Positions 8,301-16,586 of a stretch of 64,000 bases of DNA are shown here, piece after piece. Within the stretch, counting starts at the first letter, position 1; each line of letters begins with the position of its first letter. Below the pieces are notes generated by a model. That model made no database searches. It saw only the letters and a list, made by a program, of their open reading frames with translations, and had not been told where the DNA came from. Origin of the DNA: Blastococcus sp. PRF04-17 (GTDB lineage Bacteria > Actinomycetota > Actinomycetes > Mycobacteriales > Geodermatophilaceae); NCBI RefSeq assembly GCF_023016265.1, contig NZ_CP095412.1, positions 806,001-870,000 of the forward strand, read 5' to 3'. The translations under genes and the position numbers were made by a program.

Positions 8301-10798
8301 AGCCACCGGTCGAGCAGCGCGAGTACGGCGGGCAGCTGGTCGGGGATGCGCTGCTGGGCGAGGAACAGCCGGTGCACCGCCTCCTGCAGCGCGGTCGTCG
8401 GCTCGAGGTCCTCGACGCCGTAGTGCCGCACGGCCCGCAGGAGCCGGGCCCGGAAGTACTCGGGCAGTCCCTCGCGCTCGGCGTCGAGGGAGTGCAGGAA
8501 GGCGTGGAAGTGCTCGCGGGGGCTGTGGACCTGCTGGTCGGCCTCCTCCTCCGCGCTCGCCGGTCGGTTGCGGGACAGCTCGGCGAGATCGGCGAACGTC
8601 GTGAGGACGGCGAGCTCCCCGCGCAGCAGCTCGTCGCCGTCCTCCAGGCCTCCGCGGGCGGCCGCGTACTCGGCCACCAGCTGCCGCGCGTACCGACCGC
8701 TGACGTCGAAGCCGGTGATCAGCGCCTGCAGACCGGCCAGCAACGACAGGGCGCGCTCGCCGGCGTGCGCGGGCGTCCCGTCCTCGTGCTCGGGCAGGGA
8801 GACGCGCTCGCCGGACGCCTCCTCGGCCTCGCCGCCGGCCCGCTCGATGCTCAGCAGCGCGGCACCGGCATCGACCTGCGCGTTGGGGCGGACGAGCACC
8901 TCCCGGACCCGGCCCGCGAACGGCGCGCGCACCGCCGTCTCCATCTTCATGCTCTCCAGCACGACGACCGTCTGGCCGGCCTCGACGTCGTCCCCGGCGG
9001 CGGCGCGCAGCGCGACGACCACGGCCGGGGCCGGGGCGCGGACGACGCCTCCGGCGTCGCGGGAGACGCGGTGGGTGACCCCGTCGACCTCGACGAGGTG
9101 GGACCCCGTCGCCTCCACGGCCACGACCGACCAGCGGCGGCCGTCGACGCCGAGCCGGCTCTCCAGCGGACCGAGGCGGTCGACGTCGACGTCGAGGTAA
9201 CGGCCGTCGAGCTCCACGCGGTACCGGTCGGCGGCGATGCGGGCGACGGCCAGCCGGTAGACCTGACCGCGCAGGCCCAGCTCCACCGTGCGGTCCACGT
9301 CCAGGGCGGCTCGCGGGCGCCCACCGCGCGCGGAGGCGAGGAACGCCGCCCGCTCCCCCGCCTCCTCGGCGTCGGCGACGTCGATGGCGACCTGCACCAG
9401 GGCCACCCACGCGTTGCCCGTGGCGGGGATGCCGGCGGCCGTGCCGGCGCGATCCAGCCACGCCGTGTCGGCGGTTCCGGCGACGACCTCCGGGCGGTCG
9501 AGGAGATCGAGCAGGAAGGACTTCGTCGTCGTCCCTCCCCGGAGGACGACGGTGGTCTCGCGCAGCGCGCAGCGCAGCCGGGCCAGCGCCTCGGGGCGGT
9601 CGCGGCCCCACGCGATGACCTTCGCGATCATCGAGTCGTACTGGGACGGGATGACGTCTCCTGCGCTGAAGCCGGTGTCGACGCGCACTCCCGGGCCGGT
9701 GGGCAGCCGCATGAGCTCCACGCGCCCGGGCGCGGGCGCGAACCCCTGCTCGGCGTCCTCGGCGTTGAGCCTCGCCTCGACCGCGTGCCCGAAGCCGGGC
9801 GGGCACTCGCCCACCAGCCGGCCGCCCCCGGCGACGTGCAGCTGCAGCTTGACCAGGTCCAGGCCCGTGGTCTCCTCGGTGATCGGGTGCTCGACCTGCA
9901 GCCGGGTGTTGACCTCGAGGAAGGTGAAGAGCTGCTCGTCGGGCTGGTAGAGGAACTCGACGGTGCCGGCGCCGACGTAGCCGGCGGCCTTGACCAGGGC
10001 GATCGCCGACTCCCGCAGCGAGCGGTCCTGCTCGGGAGTCAGGGCGGGCGAGCTCGACTCCTCGATCACCTTCTGGTTGCGCCGCTGCACCGAGCAGTCG
10101 CGCACGCCAGGGGCCCAGACGTTGCCGTGCTGGTCGGCGATGACCTGCACCTCGACGTGCCGGCCTCCCTCGACGAGCCGTTCCATGAAGATGACCGGGT
10201 CGCCGAACGTGCGCTCGGCCTCGACCTGGGTGCGGGTCAGCGCGTCCCCGAGCTCCGCCTCCGAGCGGACGATCCTGATGCCCCGTCCGCCGCCACCGCT
10301 GCGCGACTCGACGATGAGCGGGTAGCCGATGGTGGCCGCGTGCCGAGCGCCGTCCTCGGCCCCGGCGACCGGGCCACCGGACCACGCGGCCACGGGCACG
10401 CCGGACTGCTCGGCCAGCACCTTGGCCTCGATCTTCGCCCCCAGCAGGCGCATCGCCTCCGGCGGCGGTCCGACGAAGGTCACGCCGAGCTCGGCGCAGA
10501 GCTCGGCGAAGGCGGGATCCTCCGCGACGAACCCCCAGCCGACCCACGCGGCGTCCGCGCGGCTGGTGCGCAGCGCCCGGGCGAGCTCCTCGTGGTCGAG
10601 GTAGGGGTTCACCGCCCCGCTCTCCCGCAGCAGCACGGCCTCGTCGGCCGCCCGGACGAAGGTGGCGCGGCGCTCGGCCTCGGTGTGGAAGGCGATGACC
10701 TTCGTGTCCGTGCCGTGCTCGGCGTTCAGTTCCCGGACGGCGCGGATGAGCCGCAAGGCGGGCTCACCCCGGTTGACGACCGCGATCCGGCTGAACAC
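5315..10798 (-). CDS. Multidomain acetyl/acyl-CoA carboxylase (BC-BCCP-central-CT in one chain)
   Basis: An 1827-aa single polypeptide. Domains in order: biotin carboxylase from residue 1 (SRIAVVNRGEPALRLIRA, ATP-grasp glycine loop GGGGRGIRIV, FLEVNTRLQVEHPITEETTGLDLV); a biotinyl domain with ESMKME, biotin-accepting Lys near residue 618; a long central linker region (about 690-1300); then a carboxyltransferase domain (LLGDPTKQLGTVAEPEC, SSGARISMDSGTENMDW, GNRPLVVLANLSGFDGSPESLRKWQLEYG, RYHGGAFVVFSG). It carboxylates an acyl-CoA using ATP and bicarbonate, with biotin carried between the halves. Most bacteria and actinobacteria split these functions over separate genes; this layout resembles eukaryotic ACC. 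GTG start. Acetyl-CoA versus longer acyl-CoA preference is not decidable here. Confidence 0.9.
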   Translation of the reverse strand: MFSRIAVVNRGEPALRLIRAVRELNAEHGTDTKVIAFHTEAERRATFVRAADEAVLLRESGAVNPYLDHEELARALRTSRADAAWVGWGFVAEDPAFAELCAELGVTFVGPPPEAMRLLGAKIEAKVLAEQSGVPVAAWSGGPVAGAEDGARHAATIGYPLIVESRSGGGGRGIRIVRSEAELGDALTRTQVEAERTFGDPVIFMERLVEGGRHVEVQVIADQHGNVWAPGVRDCSVQRRNQKVIEESSSPALTPEQDRSLRESAIALVKAAGYVGAGTVEFLYQPDEQLFTFLEVNTRLQVEHPITEETTGLDLVKLQLHVAGGGRLVGECPPGFGHAVEARLNAEDAEQGFAPAPGRVELMRLPTGPGVRVDTGFSAGDVIPSQYDSMIAKVIAWGRDRPEALARLRCALRETTVVLRGGTTTKSFLLDLLDRPEVVAGTADTAWLDRAGTAAGIPATGNAWVALVQVAIDVADAEEAGERAAFLASARGGRPRAALDVDRTVELGLRGQVYRLAVARIAADRYRVELDGRYLDVDVDRLGPLESRLGVDGRRWSVVAVEATGSHLVEVDGVTHRVSRDAGGVVRAPAPAVVVALRAAAGDDVEAGQTVVVLESMKMETAVRAPFAGRVREVLVRPNAQVDAGAALLSIERAGGEAEEASGERVSLPEHEDGTPAHAGERALSLLAGLQALITGFDVSGRYARQLVAEYAAARGGLEDGDELLRGELAVLTTFADLAELSRNRPASAEEEADQQVHSPREHFHAFLHSLDAEREGLPEYFRARLLRAVRHYGVEDLEPTTALQEAVHRLFLAQQRIPDQLPAVLALLDRWLGAAPPTGPARAEVSDVLDRLVVATQLRYPAVGDLARAVRFRYFEEPMVQENRQVVLEAAAGLLAELEEAAARGDSEAAMRRVEALVESPEPLIRLLAQRAERQTDVPDPVLEVLTRRYYRSRDLQNVRSLLVEGRSCVTADYDLQGTRLHLVALMGPMRDLPVALAEVRRQAAAVAEPNTLLVDLYVSWPDRPGDSDAMADELRGMLAEPAAAASVRRVTVTVCTPAGDVDTVTFRPSGEGLAEDRIIRGMHPLTAQRLNLWRLKNFAGERLPAAEDTYLFHVTAKDHPNDERFIAMAEVRDLAPLRDDAGEIVGYPTAERQLTACLDSLRRAQSRRRSRRPLEHNRVFLYAWPSIDVPLAEVANFAQAVAPLTVGAGIDQIMLFARLQQPGQPPREVAVRFSARPGTGVQLQVTDRPTEPMRPLDDYTEKVLSSRARGAVYPYELSGLLAGPDGSFVEHDLDDTGRLVPVERPPGLNKAGIVVGVVSTPTARYPEGMTRVALLGDPTKQLGTVAEPECARVMAALDLAEQRGLPVEWFALSSGARISMDSGTENMDWVARALRRIIEFTQAGGEVNVVVAGINVGAQPYWNAEATMLMHTKGILVMTPDSAMVLTGKHSLDYSGGVSAEDNFGIGGYDRVMGPNGQAQYWAPNLTAACELLFRHYEYAYLAPGERWARPARSVDPRDRDVREFPHAHPSSDFTTVGDVFSPTANPERKKPFDIRTVMRAVTDQDHPVLERWAGMADADTAVVQDAYLGGHPVTVLGIESHPIPRRGAYPADGPDLWTAGTLFPRSSVKTARGINAASGNRPLVVLANLSGFDGSPESLRKWQLEYGAEIGRALVNFDGPVVFCVISRYHGGAFVVFSGVLNDNMEVLAVEGSYASVIGGAPAAAVVFTREVDKRTAADPRVRDLEVALGSADPVEQGRLRAELATVRATVRSEKLGEVAAEFEAIHDIERARRVGSVHAIVPAAELRPQLVAAVERGMERASR

Positions 10799-10984
10799 TG
10801 CGCGCCTCCCCCTCGTCGTGGGCCCACCACGACGGCGGGGCTCCGAGCCGGCGACGCGGCGCCGTGGAGGGCACCGCGTCGGGGGGCACCGAAGTTACTG
10901 GTCGCAGCATGGTTGGGTCCCGACGACGGCGTCAACCGGACCGGCCGGAGACGGGCATGGAACACCGGAGCCGTTGTCGGGACC

Positions 10985-11743
10985 TCACAAACGAGGCGGC
11001 GCTCCGAGCGGCCTCGGGGACGCATTCGCGCGGACGTCCCCGAGGCTCGTCCGCACCGCTCGGGCCAGCGCGACGGCGTCCGCCGCGACGGTGACGATCG
11101 TCGCGCCCTCGGCTGCGAAGGAGGCGGCCTCCCCGGCGTCCGATGCGTGGACGCCGACGGGGACACCGGCGGCGACGGCCCGCGCGACGACCGAGCTCAG
11201 GACCGCACGCAGTTCGGCGCGGTGCTCCTCGCCCGACAGCTCCACGGCCAGGCCGAGGTCGCCCGGCCCCACGTACACCCCGTCGATGCCGTCCACGGTC
11301 AGGAGGTCGTCGAGGTCGGCCAGGGCGGATGCCGTCTCGACCATGACGATGACGAGCGGGCGCTCGGCGCCGCCGGACAGCCGACCGATCGACCGGGTCC
11401 CCGCGGGCGCGTACCGGCAGGCGGCGACCACCTCGCGGGCGTGCTCCGCGTCCCGCACGCCCGGCACGACGACGCCGTGGGCGCCGAGGTCGAGCGCCCG
11501 GCCCACGTCCGGGAAGTGCGGGCTCCGGGTGCGGACGAGCGGCACCGCGCCGGCCGTGCGGATCGCCGCTGCCACACCCGGGAGGTCGGCCTCGCCCGTC
11601 GCGCCGTGCTGCAGATCGACGACGACGAAGTCGGCCCCCGCCCGGCCCAGGAGCTCACCGGTCACCGCGCCCGGCAGCATGCTCCACACCCCGTGGCACG
11701 GTCGGCCCGACATGAGTCTGTGCCGCAGCTCGTCGGCGTCCAT
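10985..11743 (-). CDS. HpcH/HpaI-type class II aldolase
   Basis: A 252-aa metal-dependent aldolase of the 2,4-dihydroxyhept-2-ene-1,7-dioate aldolase family. Seen: DFVVVDLQHGATGEADLP early, PLVRTR near 70, GAHGVVVPGV, the metal-binding Glu in IVMVETASALADLDDLL, and the metal-binding Asp in GVYVGPGDLGLAVEL. The family cleaves 4-hydroxy-2-oxoacids to pyruvate (or oxaloacetate) plus an aldehyde, often with 2-keto-3-deoxy sugar acids as substrates, which would fit the dgoD gene some 6 kb away; that link is inference. About 190 bp separates it from the carboxylase start on the same strand. Confidence 0.85.
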   Translation of the reverse strand: MDADELRHRLMSGRPCHGVWSMLPGAVTGELLGRAGADFVVVDLQHGATGEADLPGVAAAIRTAGAVPLVRTRSPHFPDVGRALDLGAHGVVVPGVRDAEHAREVVAACRYAPAGTRSIGRLSGGAERPLVIVMVETASALADLDDLLTVDGIDGVYVGPGDLGLAVELSGEEHRAELRAVLSSVVARAVAAGVPVGVHASDAGEAASFAAEGATIVTVAADAVALARAVRTSLGDVRANASPRPLGAPPRL

Positions 11744-11890
11744 CAGACCGACCGGTCGGCGAACGCGGCCGGGCGCTGGTGGGCGTCGTCCCGGGCGATC
11801 ACCGGGCCACGCTGACCGGCGGAGCCGCCTGACGAAGGGGCGCTACCCATGCCCCCGGACGGCGACGTGACAGGCGTGGGCTGGAATGCT

Positions 11891-13741
11891 TCACGGACCG
11901 AGCCGCGCGGCATCCACCCCGACGAACTCCGCCAGCTGGACCCCGTGTTCCTGGGCGATGAGCTCCGCCGCCTTCTCGCCGATCATGATCGAGGCCGCGT
12001 TGGTGTTGCCGCTGACCACGTTCGGCATGACGCTCGCGTCGGCGACCCGCAGCCGGTCGACCCCGAGGACGCGCAACCGGGGATCGACGACCGACCCGAT
12101 CCGGCAGGTGCTGGTCAGGTGGTAGACGGTGAACGAGTAGTGCCGCGCCAGGTCGACGATGAACTCGTCGCTCGGCACGTCACCTCGCGCGTAGCCGTGC
12201 TTCTCGGCCAGCCGCCGGGGCACCATGAGATCGCCGATCTCGTGGGTGCGCCCCATCTCGGTGACGATGTCGAGCGCGCGGCGCACCACGGCGACCATCA
12301 CCTCGAGGTCGTGCGGATCGGCGAAGTAGTTCATCCGGATGTCCGGGGGCGCCAGCGGGTCGGCGGCGGCCAGGCGGATCTCCCCCTCGCTGTGCGGCTG
12401 CACGGGATTGGCCAGGACGAAGATGTTCTCGGCCGTGGGACCGAGGGCCAGGGCCGGGTCGTCGAAGTACTCGGCCGGGTCGGCGCGCAGGCAGGCGTTC
12501 CAGATGTCGACGTTGTACCCGCAGACGAAGATGGCGATCTGCGCGTCGTGTGTGTGCCCGTCACCCAGGCCGGTCGACAGCCAGGCACCCGCGTCGTACA
12601 GGGACGACGACGCCAGCCCCTCGCCGGTCGTGAACCATTCGGTGAGCTGGCGCTCGGCCTCGGCCTTGAGTGCCTGCAGCTCCGGCGGCAGGGCCGCGTC
12701 GTCGGCCGGGTCGGCGGGGAGCGGGCCCGCCGGCGCCCGCAGCGCGTCCGGTCCCATGGCGACTCCCATGGCGGCCATCGAGACGCCCAGCCCCGGCGCC
12801 GGGAACATCAACCCGAGGTGCAGGTGGTCCTTGAGGTGGCTGCCGACCTCCGGGAGGTCGAGCACGCACGGGACACCCACCGATTCCAGGTGCTCGCGCG
12901 GCCCCACGCCGGAGAGCATGAGCAGCTGCGGCGAGCCGACCGCGCCGGCGCTGAGGATCACCTCGCGCTCGGCCTCGATCACCTCGGTAGCGCCGTCCGC
13001 GGTCACGTACTCGACCCCGGTCGCCCGGAGGTCGCCGCCCTCCCCCGCCGTGAGCACCCGGGTGGCCTGGGCGCGGGTGATCACCGTCAGGTTCGGCCGT
13101 TGCTCGACCTCCCCCTCGAGGAACGCGTGGTAGGTGCTCGACCGCTTGCCCTGCCGGGTCGTCGTCTGGAACAGCGAGACGATCCCCTCGGGTCCGCCCC
13201 GGTCGCGCCCGTTGTAGTCCGCGAGCGCCATGCCGGTGGCGACGGCCGCGTCGACGAACGCCTGCGCTCCCGGGATCACGGGCCGGCGCACCGACACCCC
13301 GAGCGGGCCGTCGGTGTTGTGCGCGGGCAGGTCGAGCGGGATCGCCTCGCTCGGCACGAGGCCCTCGCTCTTCCTGAAGTACGGCAGGACCTCGTCGTAG
13401 CTCCAGCCCTCCGCGCCGCCGGCGGACCAGGAGTCGAAGTCGCCGGGATGCCCCCGCACGTAGGCCAGGTAGTTGATCCCCGACGACCCACCCAGCATCT
13501 TGCCGCGGGGGACCATCATGCGGCCCTCGCGCAGGCCCTTGCCGCAGCCGCCCGCGTCCGCGGTCAGCATCCAGTCGGTCTCGGGGTCCACCTGCAGGAC
13601 CGGGCCGGCGGCCGGCATGAGCTCCGCGGCAGGCGGCGGACCGCCCGCCTCGATGAGCGCCACCCGGACGTCCGGATCCTCCGACAGGCGCGCAGCCATC
13701 ACCGCCCCCGCGGAGCCGGCACCGACGACGACGAAGTCCAC
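11891..13741 (-). CDS. GMC-family FAD oxidoreductase (choline-dehydrogenase-like)
   Basis: A 616-aa flavoprotein. Seen: dinucleotide-binding motif VVGAGSAGAVMAARLSED at residues 4-21, GMC signature region PRGKMLGGSSGINYLAYVRGHPGDFDSW, second signature SAGAVGSPQLLMLSGVGP, and the C-terminal active-site block with YHLTSTCRIG and SGNTNAASIMIGEKAAELI. GMC enzymes oxidise alcohols with FAD; choline, aryl alcohol, polyethylene glycol and sugar alcohol enzymes share this fold. No signal peptide. About 150 bp separates it from the HpaI gene and 31 bp from the upstream DAHP synthase stop, so it may be read through from the xylan operon or have its own promoter. Confidence 0.85.
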   Translation of the reverse strand: MDFVVVGAGSAGAVMAARLSEDPDVRVALIEAGGPPPAAELMPAAGPVLQVDPETDWMLTADAGGCGKGLREGRMMVPRGKMLGGSSGINYLAYVRGHPGDFDSWSAGGAEGWSYDEVLPYFRKSEGLVPSEAIPLDLPAHNTDGPLGVSVRRPVIPGAQAFVDAAVATGMALADYNGRDRGGPEGIVSLFQTTTRQGKRSSTYHAFLEGEVEQRPNLTVITRAQATRVLTAGEGGDLRATGVEYVTADGATEVIEAEREVILSAGAVGSPQLLMLSGVGPREHLESVGVPCVLDLPEVGSHLKDHLHLGLMFPAPGLGVSMAAMGVAMGPDALRAPAGPLPADPADDAALPPELQALKAEAERQLTEWFTTGEGLASSSLYDAGAWLSTGLGDGHTHDAQIAIFVCGYNVDIWNACLRADPAEYFDDPALALGPTAENIFVLANPVQPHSEGEIRLAAADPLAPPDIRMNYFADPHDLEVMVAVVRRALDIVTEMGRTHEIGDLMVPRRLAEKHGYARGDVPSDEFIVDLARHYSFTVYHLTSTCRIGSVVDPRLRVLGVDRLRVADASVMPNVVSGNTNAASIMIGEKAAELIAQEHGVQLAEFVGVDAARLGP

Positions 13742-13772
13742 CGCGCTGGGGACGGCGCGAACGTAGCGCCGG

Positions 13773-15053
13773 TCAGCCGCGAGGGAAACCGGAGTCGCGC
13801 CGGGCCCGGGCGGCGCCGGCCAGCTCGTCGAGCATGGCGGCGGTCATGTCGAGGTCCACGCAGGCGTCGGTGACGCTCTTGCCGTACTCGAGGACCTCCG
13901 GGTGCTCCTGGTCCAGGTCCTGCCGACCGGCGACGAGGTTGCTCTCCAGCATCACGCCGCGGATCGCGGTCTCCCCGCCGGCGATCTGTCCCGCCAGGTC
14001 GTGCACGACGTCGCGCTGGCGCAGGTGGTCCTTCTGGCTGTTGCCGTGGGAGGCGTCCACGACGACGACCTCCGGCAGCCCTCGCCGTCGGAGGTGCTCC
14101 CTGGTGTCGGCGATGTGGGCGGCGGAGTAGTTCGGGCCGGACTTGTCTCCCCGCAGGATGACGTGGGCCGTGTCGTTCCCGGTGGTGGACAGCTGGGCGG
14201 TCATCCCGTGCCGGTCGACGCCGAGGAACTCGTGCGGCGCCCGCGCGGCGACGACCGCCTGGACGGCGGCCTCGATGCTGCCCTCCGGTGAGTTCTTGAA
14301 CCCGACGACGGCCGAGAACCCGGACACCCGCTCGCGAGCGGTCTGGTCGGTGACGTTGCGCGCACCGACGCCGTTGTAGGTCACCAGGCCGTCGACGTAC
14401 TGGGGGGTGAGGGCGTTGAGCGGCTCGGCAGCCACCGGTACGCCCATGGCGGTGATGCGGCCCATGATCATGCGGGTCGCGATGAGACCGACGCTGATGT
14501 TGTTGGAACCGTCGAGGTAGGGGTCGTAGGCGAAGCCCTTCCAGTCGACCTCGGTCCTCGGCTTCTCGGTGTAGGTCCGCATCACGATCTCGAGCGCGTC
14601 GCCGTGCCGCTCCCGCATCCGGCGGAGGAACCCGGCGTACTCCAGCGTCGCGGCCGGGTCGTGGATCGAGCAGGGTCCGGCGATCACGCCCAGTCGCCAG
14701 TCGGCCGACCGGACGATGTCGGCCATGGCCCGGCGCCCGTTCCCCGTCGTCCGGGCCGACGACGCCGACAGCGGGAGCACCGTGGCCACGGCCTCCGGCG
14801 TCACGACGACGTCCAGCCCGACGATGCGGGTGTTCGTGAGGCCGGCGAGGTCGACCGGCTCCTGCTCCTGGTAGCCCAGCTGCCGGCGGACCTCGGGCAG
14901 CAGCCGCGACTGCGTGGCGTCCACCTGCTCGTTCACCAGCCGCTGGACCTCGAGCAGGCGGTCGGCGATGCGCTGTGCGACCCCCAGGACCTGGTCCCCC
15001 GGGACGCCGTCGTCGTGTGCCGTCACCGGCTCATCGTCGCAGGCGCGGCTCAT
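13773..15053 (-). CDS. 3-deoxy-7-phosphoheptulonate synthase, class I (AroF/G/H type)
   Basis: A 426-aa class I DAHP synthase, longer than the roughly 350-aa E. coli enzymes because of an N-terminal extension. Seen: GVIAGPCSIHDPAATLEYA, MRTYTEKPRTEVDWKGFAYDP, VAAEPLNALTPQYVDGLVTYNGVGARNV, FKNSPEGS, ILRGDKSGPNY, VVVDASHGNSQKDH and the metal-binding MLESNLVAG. It condenses phosphoenolpyruvate and erythrose-4-phosphate, the first step to aromatic amino acids. ATG chosen; a GTG 27 nt further in is possible (417 aa). Only 17 bp separate it from the arabinofuranosidase stop, so it sits at the end of the hemicellulose operon, an unusual partner. Confidence 0.9.
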   Translation of the reverse strand: MSRACDDEPVTAHDDGVPGDQVLGVAQRIADRLLEVQRLVNEQVDATQSRLLPEVRRQLGYQEQEPVDLAGLTNTRIVGLDVVVTPEAVATVLPLSASSARTTGNGRRAMADIVRSADWRLGVIAGPCSIHDPAATLEYAGFLRRMRERHGDALEIVMRTYTEKPRTEVDWKGFAYDPYLDGSNNISVGLIATRMIMGRITAMGVPVAAEPLNALTPQYVDGLVTYNGVGARNVTDQTARERVSGFSAVVGFKNSPEGSIEAAVQAVVAARAPHEFLGVDRHGMTAQLSTTGNDTAHVILRGDKSGPNYSAAHIADTREHLRRRGLPEVVVVDASHGNSQKDHLRQRDVVHDLAGQIAGGETAIRGVMLESNLVAGRQDLDQEHPEVLEYGKSVTDACVDLDMTAAMLDELAGAARARRDSGFPRG

Positions 15054-15070
15054 CGGGCCCGCGCTCGTGG

Positions 15071-16573
15071 TCAGCGGAGGCCGACGGCCGTCCACGACAC
15101 CGGCGGCAGCGTCACGCGCAGGGTGTCCCCTGCGATGAGCGCTCGATCGTTGGCCCGCAGCCCGACGCGGTCCTGCCGCTCGCCCGTGTTCGCCGCGTGC
15201 GGATCCGGGTCGGCCAGTGTCCACGCCTCCTCGACGGAGCCCACGCCGAGGGCCGCGAGGTCGACGGAGACCTCCGCCTCCTCCGTCTGCGACCGGTTCA
15301 CCAGGAACAGTGCGACCGCGCCGGCATCCGTGGTGGCGGCCGCGTCGACCAGGGGCACCTCGCCGTACCGGGCGGTGTCGTACCCAGGGGTGTCGATCCC
15401 CACGTGGAGGGCGAGGCCGCGGGCCAGGCGCGAGGTGGTCGCGAACGGGAAGAAGGTCGGCTTGCGCCACGCCGGTCCCTGCGGCTCGGCGGCGATCGGG
15501 GCTATGACGTTGACGAGCTGCGCGATCGAGGCACTGGTCACCCGGTCGGCGTGGCGGATCAGCGACATCAGGAGATTGCCGACGACGACGCCGTCGGCCA
15601 CCGTGTAGGGCTCCTCGCTGATGGGAGGTGCCAGAGGCCAGTCGTCGATGCGCTTGGCCAGGCCCGTCGGCACCTGGGACAGGTACCAGACGTTCCACTC
15701 GTCGAAGGAGATGTCGATCGTCTTCGAGCTCTTGCGGACGGACTTCACGTGGTCGGCGGTGGCCACGACCGTCTCGATGAAGTGGTCCATGTCGGTGGCC
15801 GAGGCGAGGAAGGAACCGAGGTCGCCGTCCTGCTCCTCGTAGTAGGCGTGGCAGGAGATGAAGTCGACGTCGTCGTACGCGTGGGTCAGGACGACGCGCT
15901 CCCACTCGCCGAAGGTCGGCATGCCGGCGCCCGACGAGCCGCAGGCGACCAGTTCGAGGCCGGGGTCGACCTGGCGCATGGCCTTGGCGGTCCGGGCGGC
16001 GAGCTTGCCGTAGTCCTCGGCGGAGAGCTGGCCCAGCTGCCACGGGCCGTCCATCTCGTTGCCGAGGCACCACATCCGGACGTCGAACGGCTCCTGGCGC
16101 CCGTTCCGGATCCGCTGGTCCGCGAGCGTCGTGCCGGACGGCACGTTGGCGTACTCGAGCAGGTCCAGCGCCTCGAGCACGCCGCGCGTGCCGAGGTTCA
16201 GCGCGAGCACGAGCTCGGCATCGACCTTCTCCAGCCAGGTCGCGAACTCGTGCAGCCCGACCTCGTTGGTCTCGCTGGAGTGCCACGCCAGGTTGAGCCG
16301 GCGCGGGCGCTGGTCGCGCGGGCCGACGCTGTCCTCCCACCGGAAACCGGAGACGAAGTTGCCTCCGGGGTACCGCACCGCCGTCACCCCCATCTCCCTG
16401 ACCAGGTCGATCACGTCCCGGCGGAAGCCGTCCTCGTCGGCCTCGGGGTGCCCGGGCTCGTAGATGCCCCCGTACACCCCGCGGCCCATGTGCTCGACGA
16501 AGGCGCCGAAGAGCCGGCGGGAGACCGGGCCGACCGGTCGGCTGGGGTCGATCGTGAGGCGCGCGCGCAGCAT
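15071..16573 (-). CDS. Alpha-L-arabinofuranosidase, GH51
   Basis: A 500-aa intracellular-type GH51 enzyme with no signal peptide. Seen: RRLFGAFVEHMGRGVYGGIYEPGHPEAD, VTAVRYPGGNFVSGFRWEDSVGP, acid/base Glu in WCLGNEMDGPWQ, SCHAYY, nucleophile Glu in DISFDEWNVWY, and the C-terminal beta domain ending LPPVSWTAVGLR. It removes alpha-L-arabinofuranosyl side chains from arabinoxylan fragments. ATG start; the restored acetylxylan esterase frame stops 13 bp upstream, so this is a tight operon (xylanase, xylosidase, esterase, arabinofuranosidase). Length and motifs are complete. Confidence 0.93.
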   Translation of the reverse strand: MLRARLTIDPSRPVGPVSRRLFGAFVEHMGRGVYGGIYEPGHPEADEDGFRRDVIDLVREMGVTAVRYPGGNFVSGFRWEDSVGPRDQRPRRLNLAWHSSETNEVGLHEFATWLEKVDAELVLALNLGTRGVLEALDLLEYANVPSGTTLADQRIRNGRQEPFDVRMWCLGNEMDGPWQLGQLSAEDYGKLAARTAKAMRQVDPGLELVACGSSGAGMPTFGEWERVVLTHAYDDVDFISCHAYYEEQDGDLGSFLASATDMDHFIETVVATADHVKSVRKSSKTIDISFDEWNVWYLSQVPTGLAKRIDDWPLAPPISEEPYTVADGVVVGNLLMSLIRHADRVTSASIAQLVNVIAPIAAEPQGPAWRKPTFFPFATTSRLARGLALHVGIDTPGYDTARYGEVPLVDAAATTDAGAVALFLVNRSQTEEAEVSVDLAALGVGSVEEAWTLADPDPHAANTGERQDRVGLRANDRALIAGDTLRVTLPPVSWTAVGLR

Positions 16574-16586
16574 CGGGCTCCCGGGA

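Noticed and set aside
5066-11815. A plus-strand open frame of over 2200 codons opposite the carboxylase and aldolase genes
   Set aside because: Antisense shadow of the high-GC minus-strand genes; its translation is low-complexity H/R/G/D with no domain, and the minus-strand proteins are clearly real.
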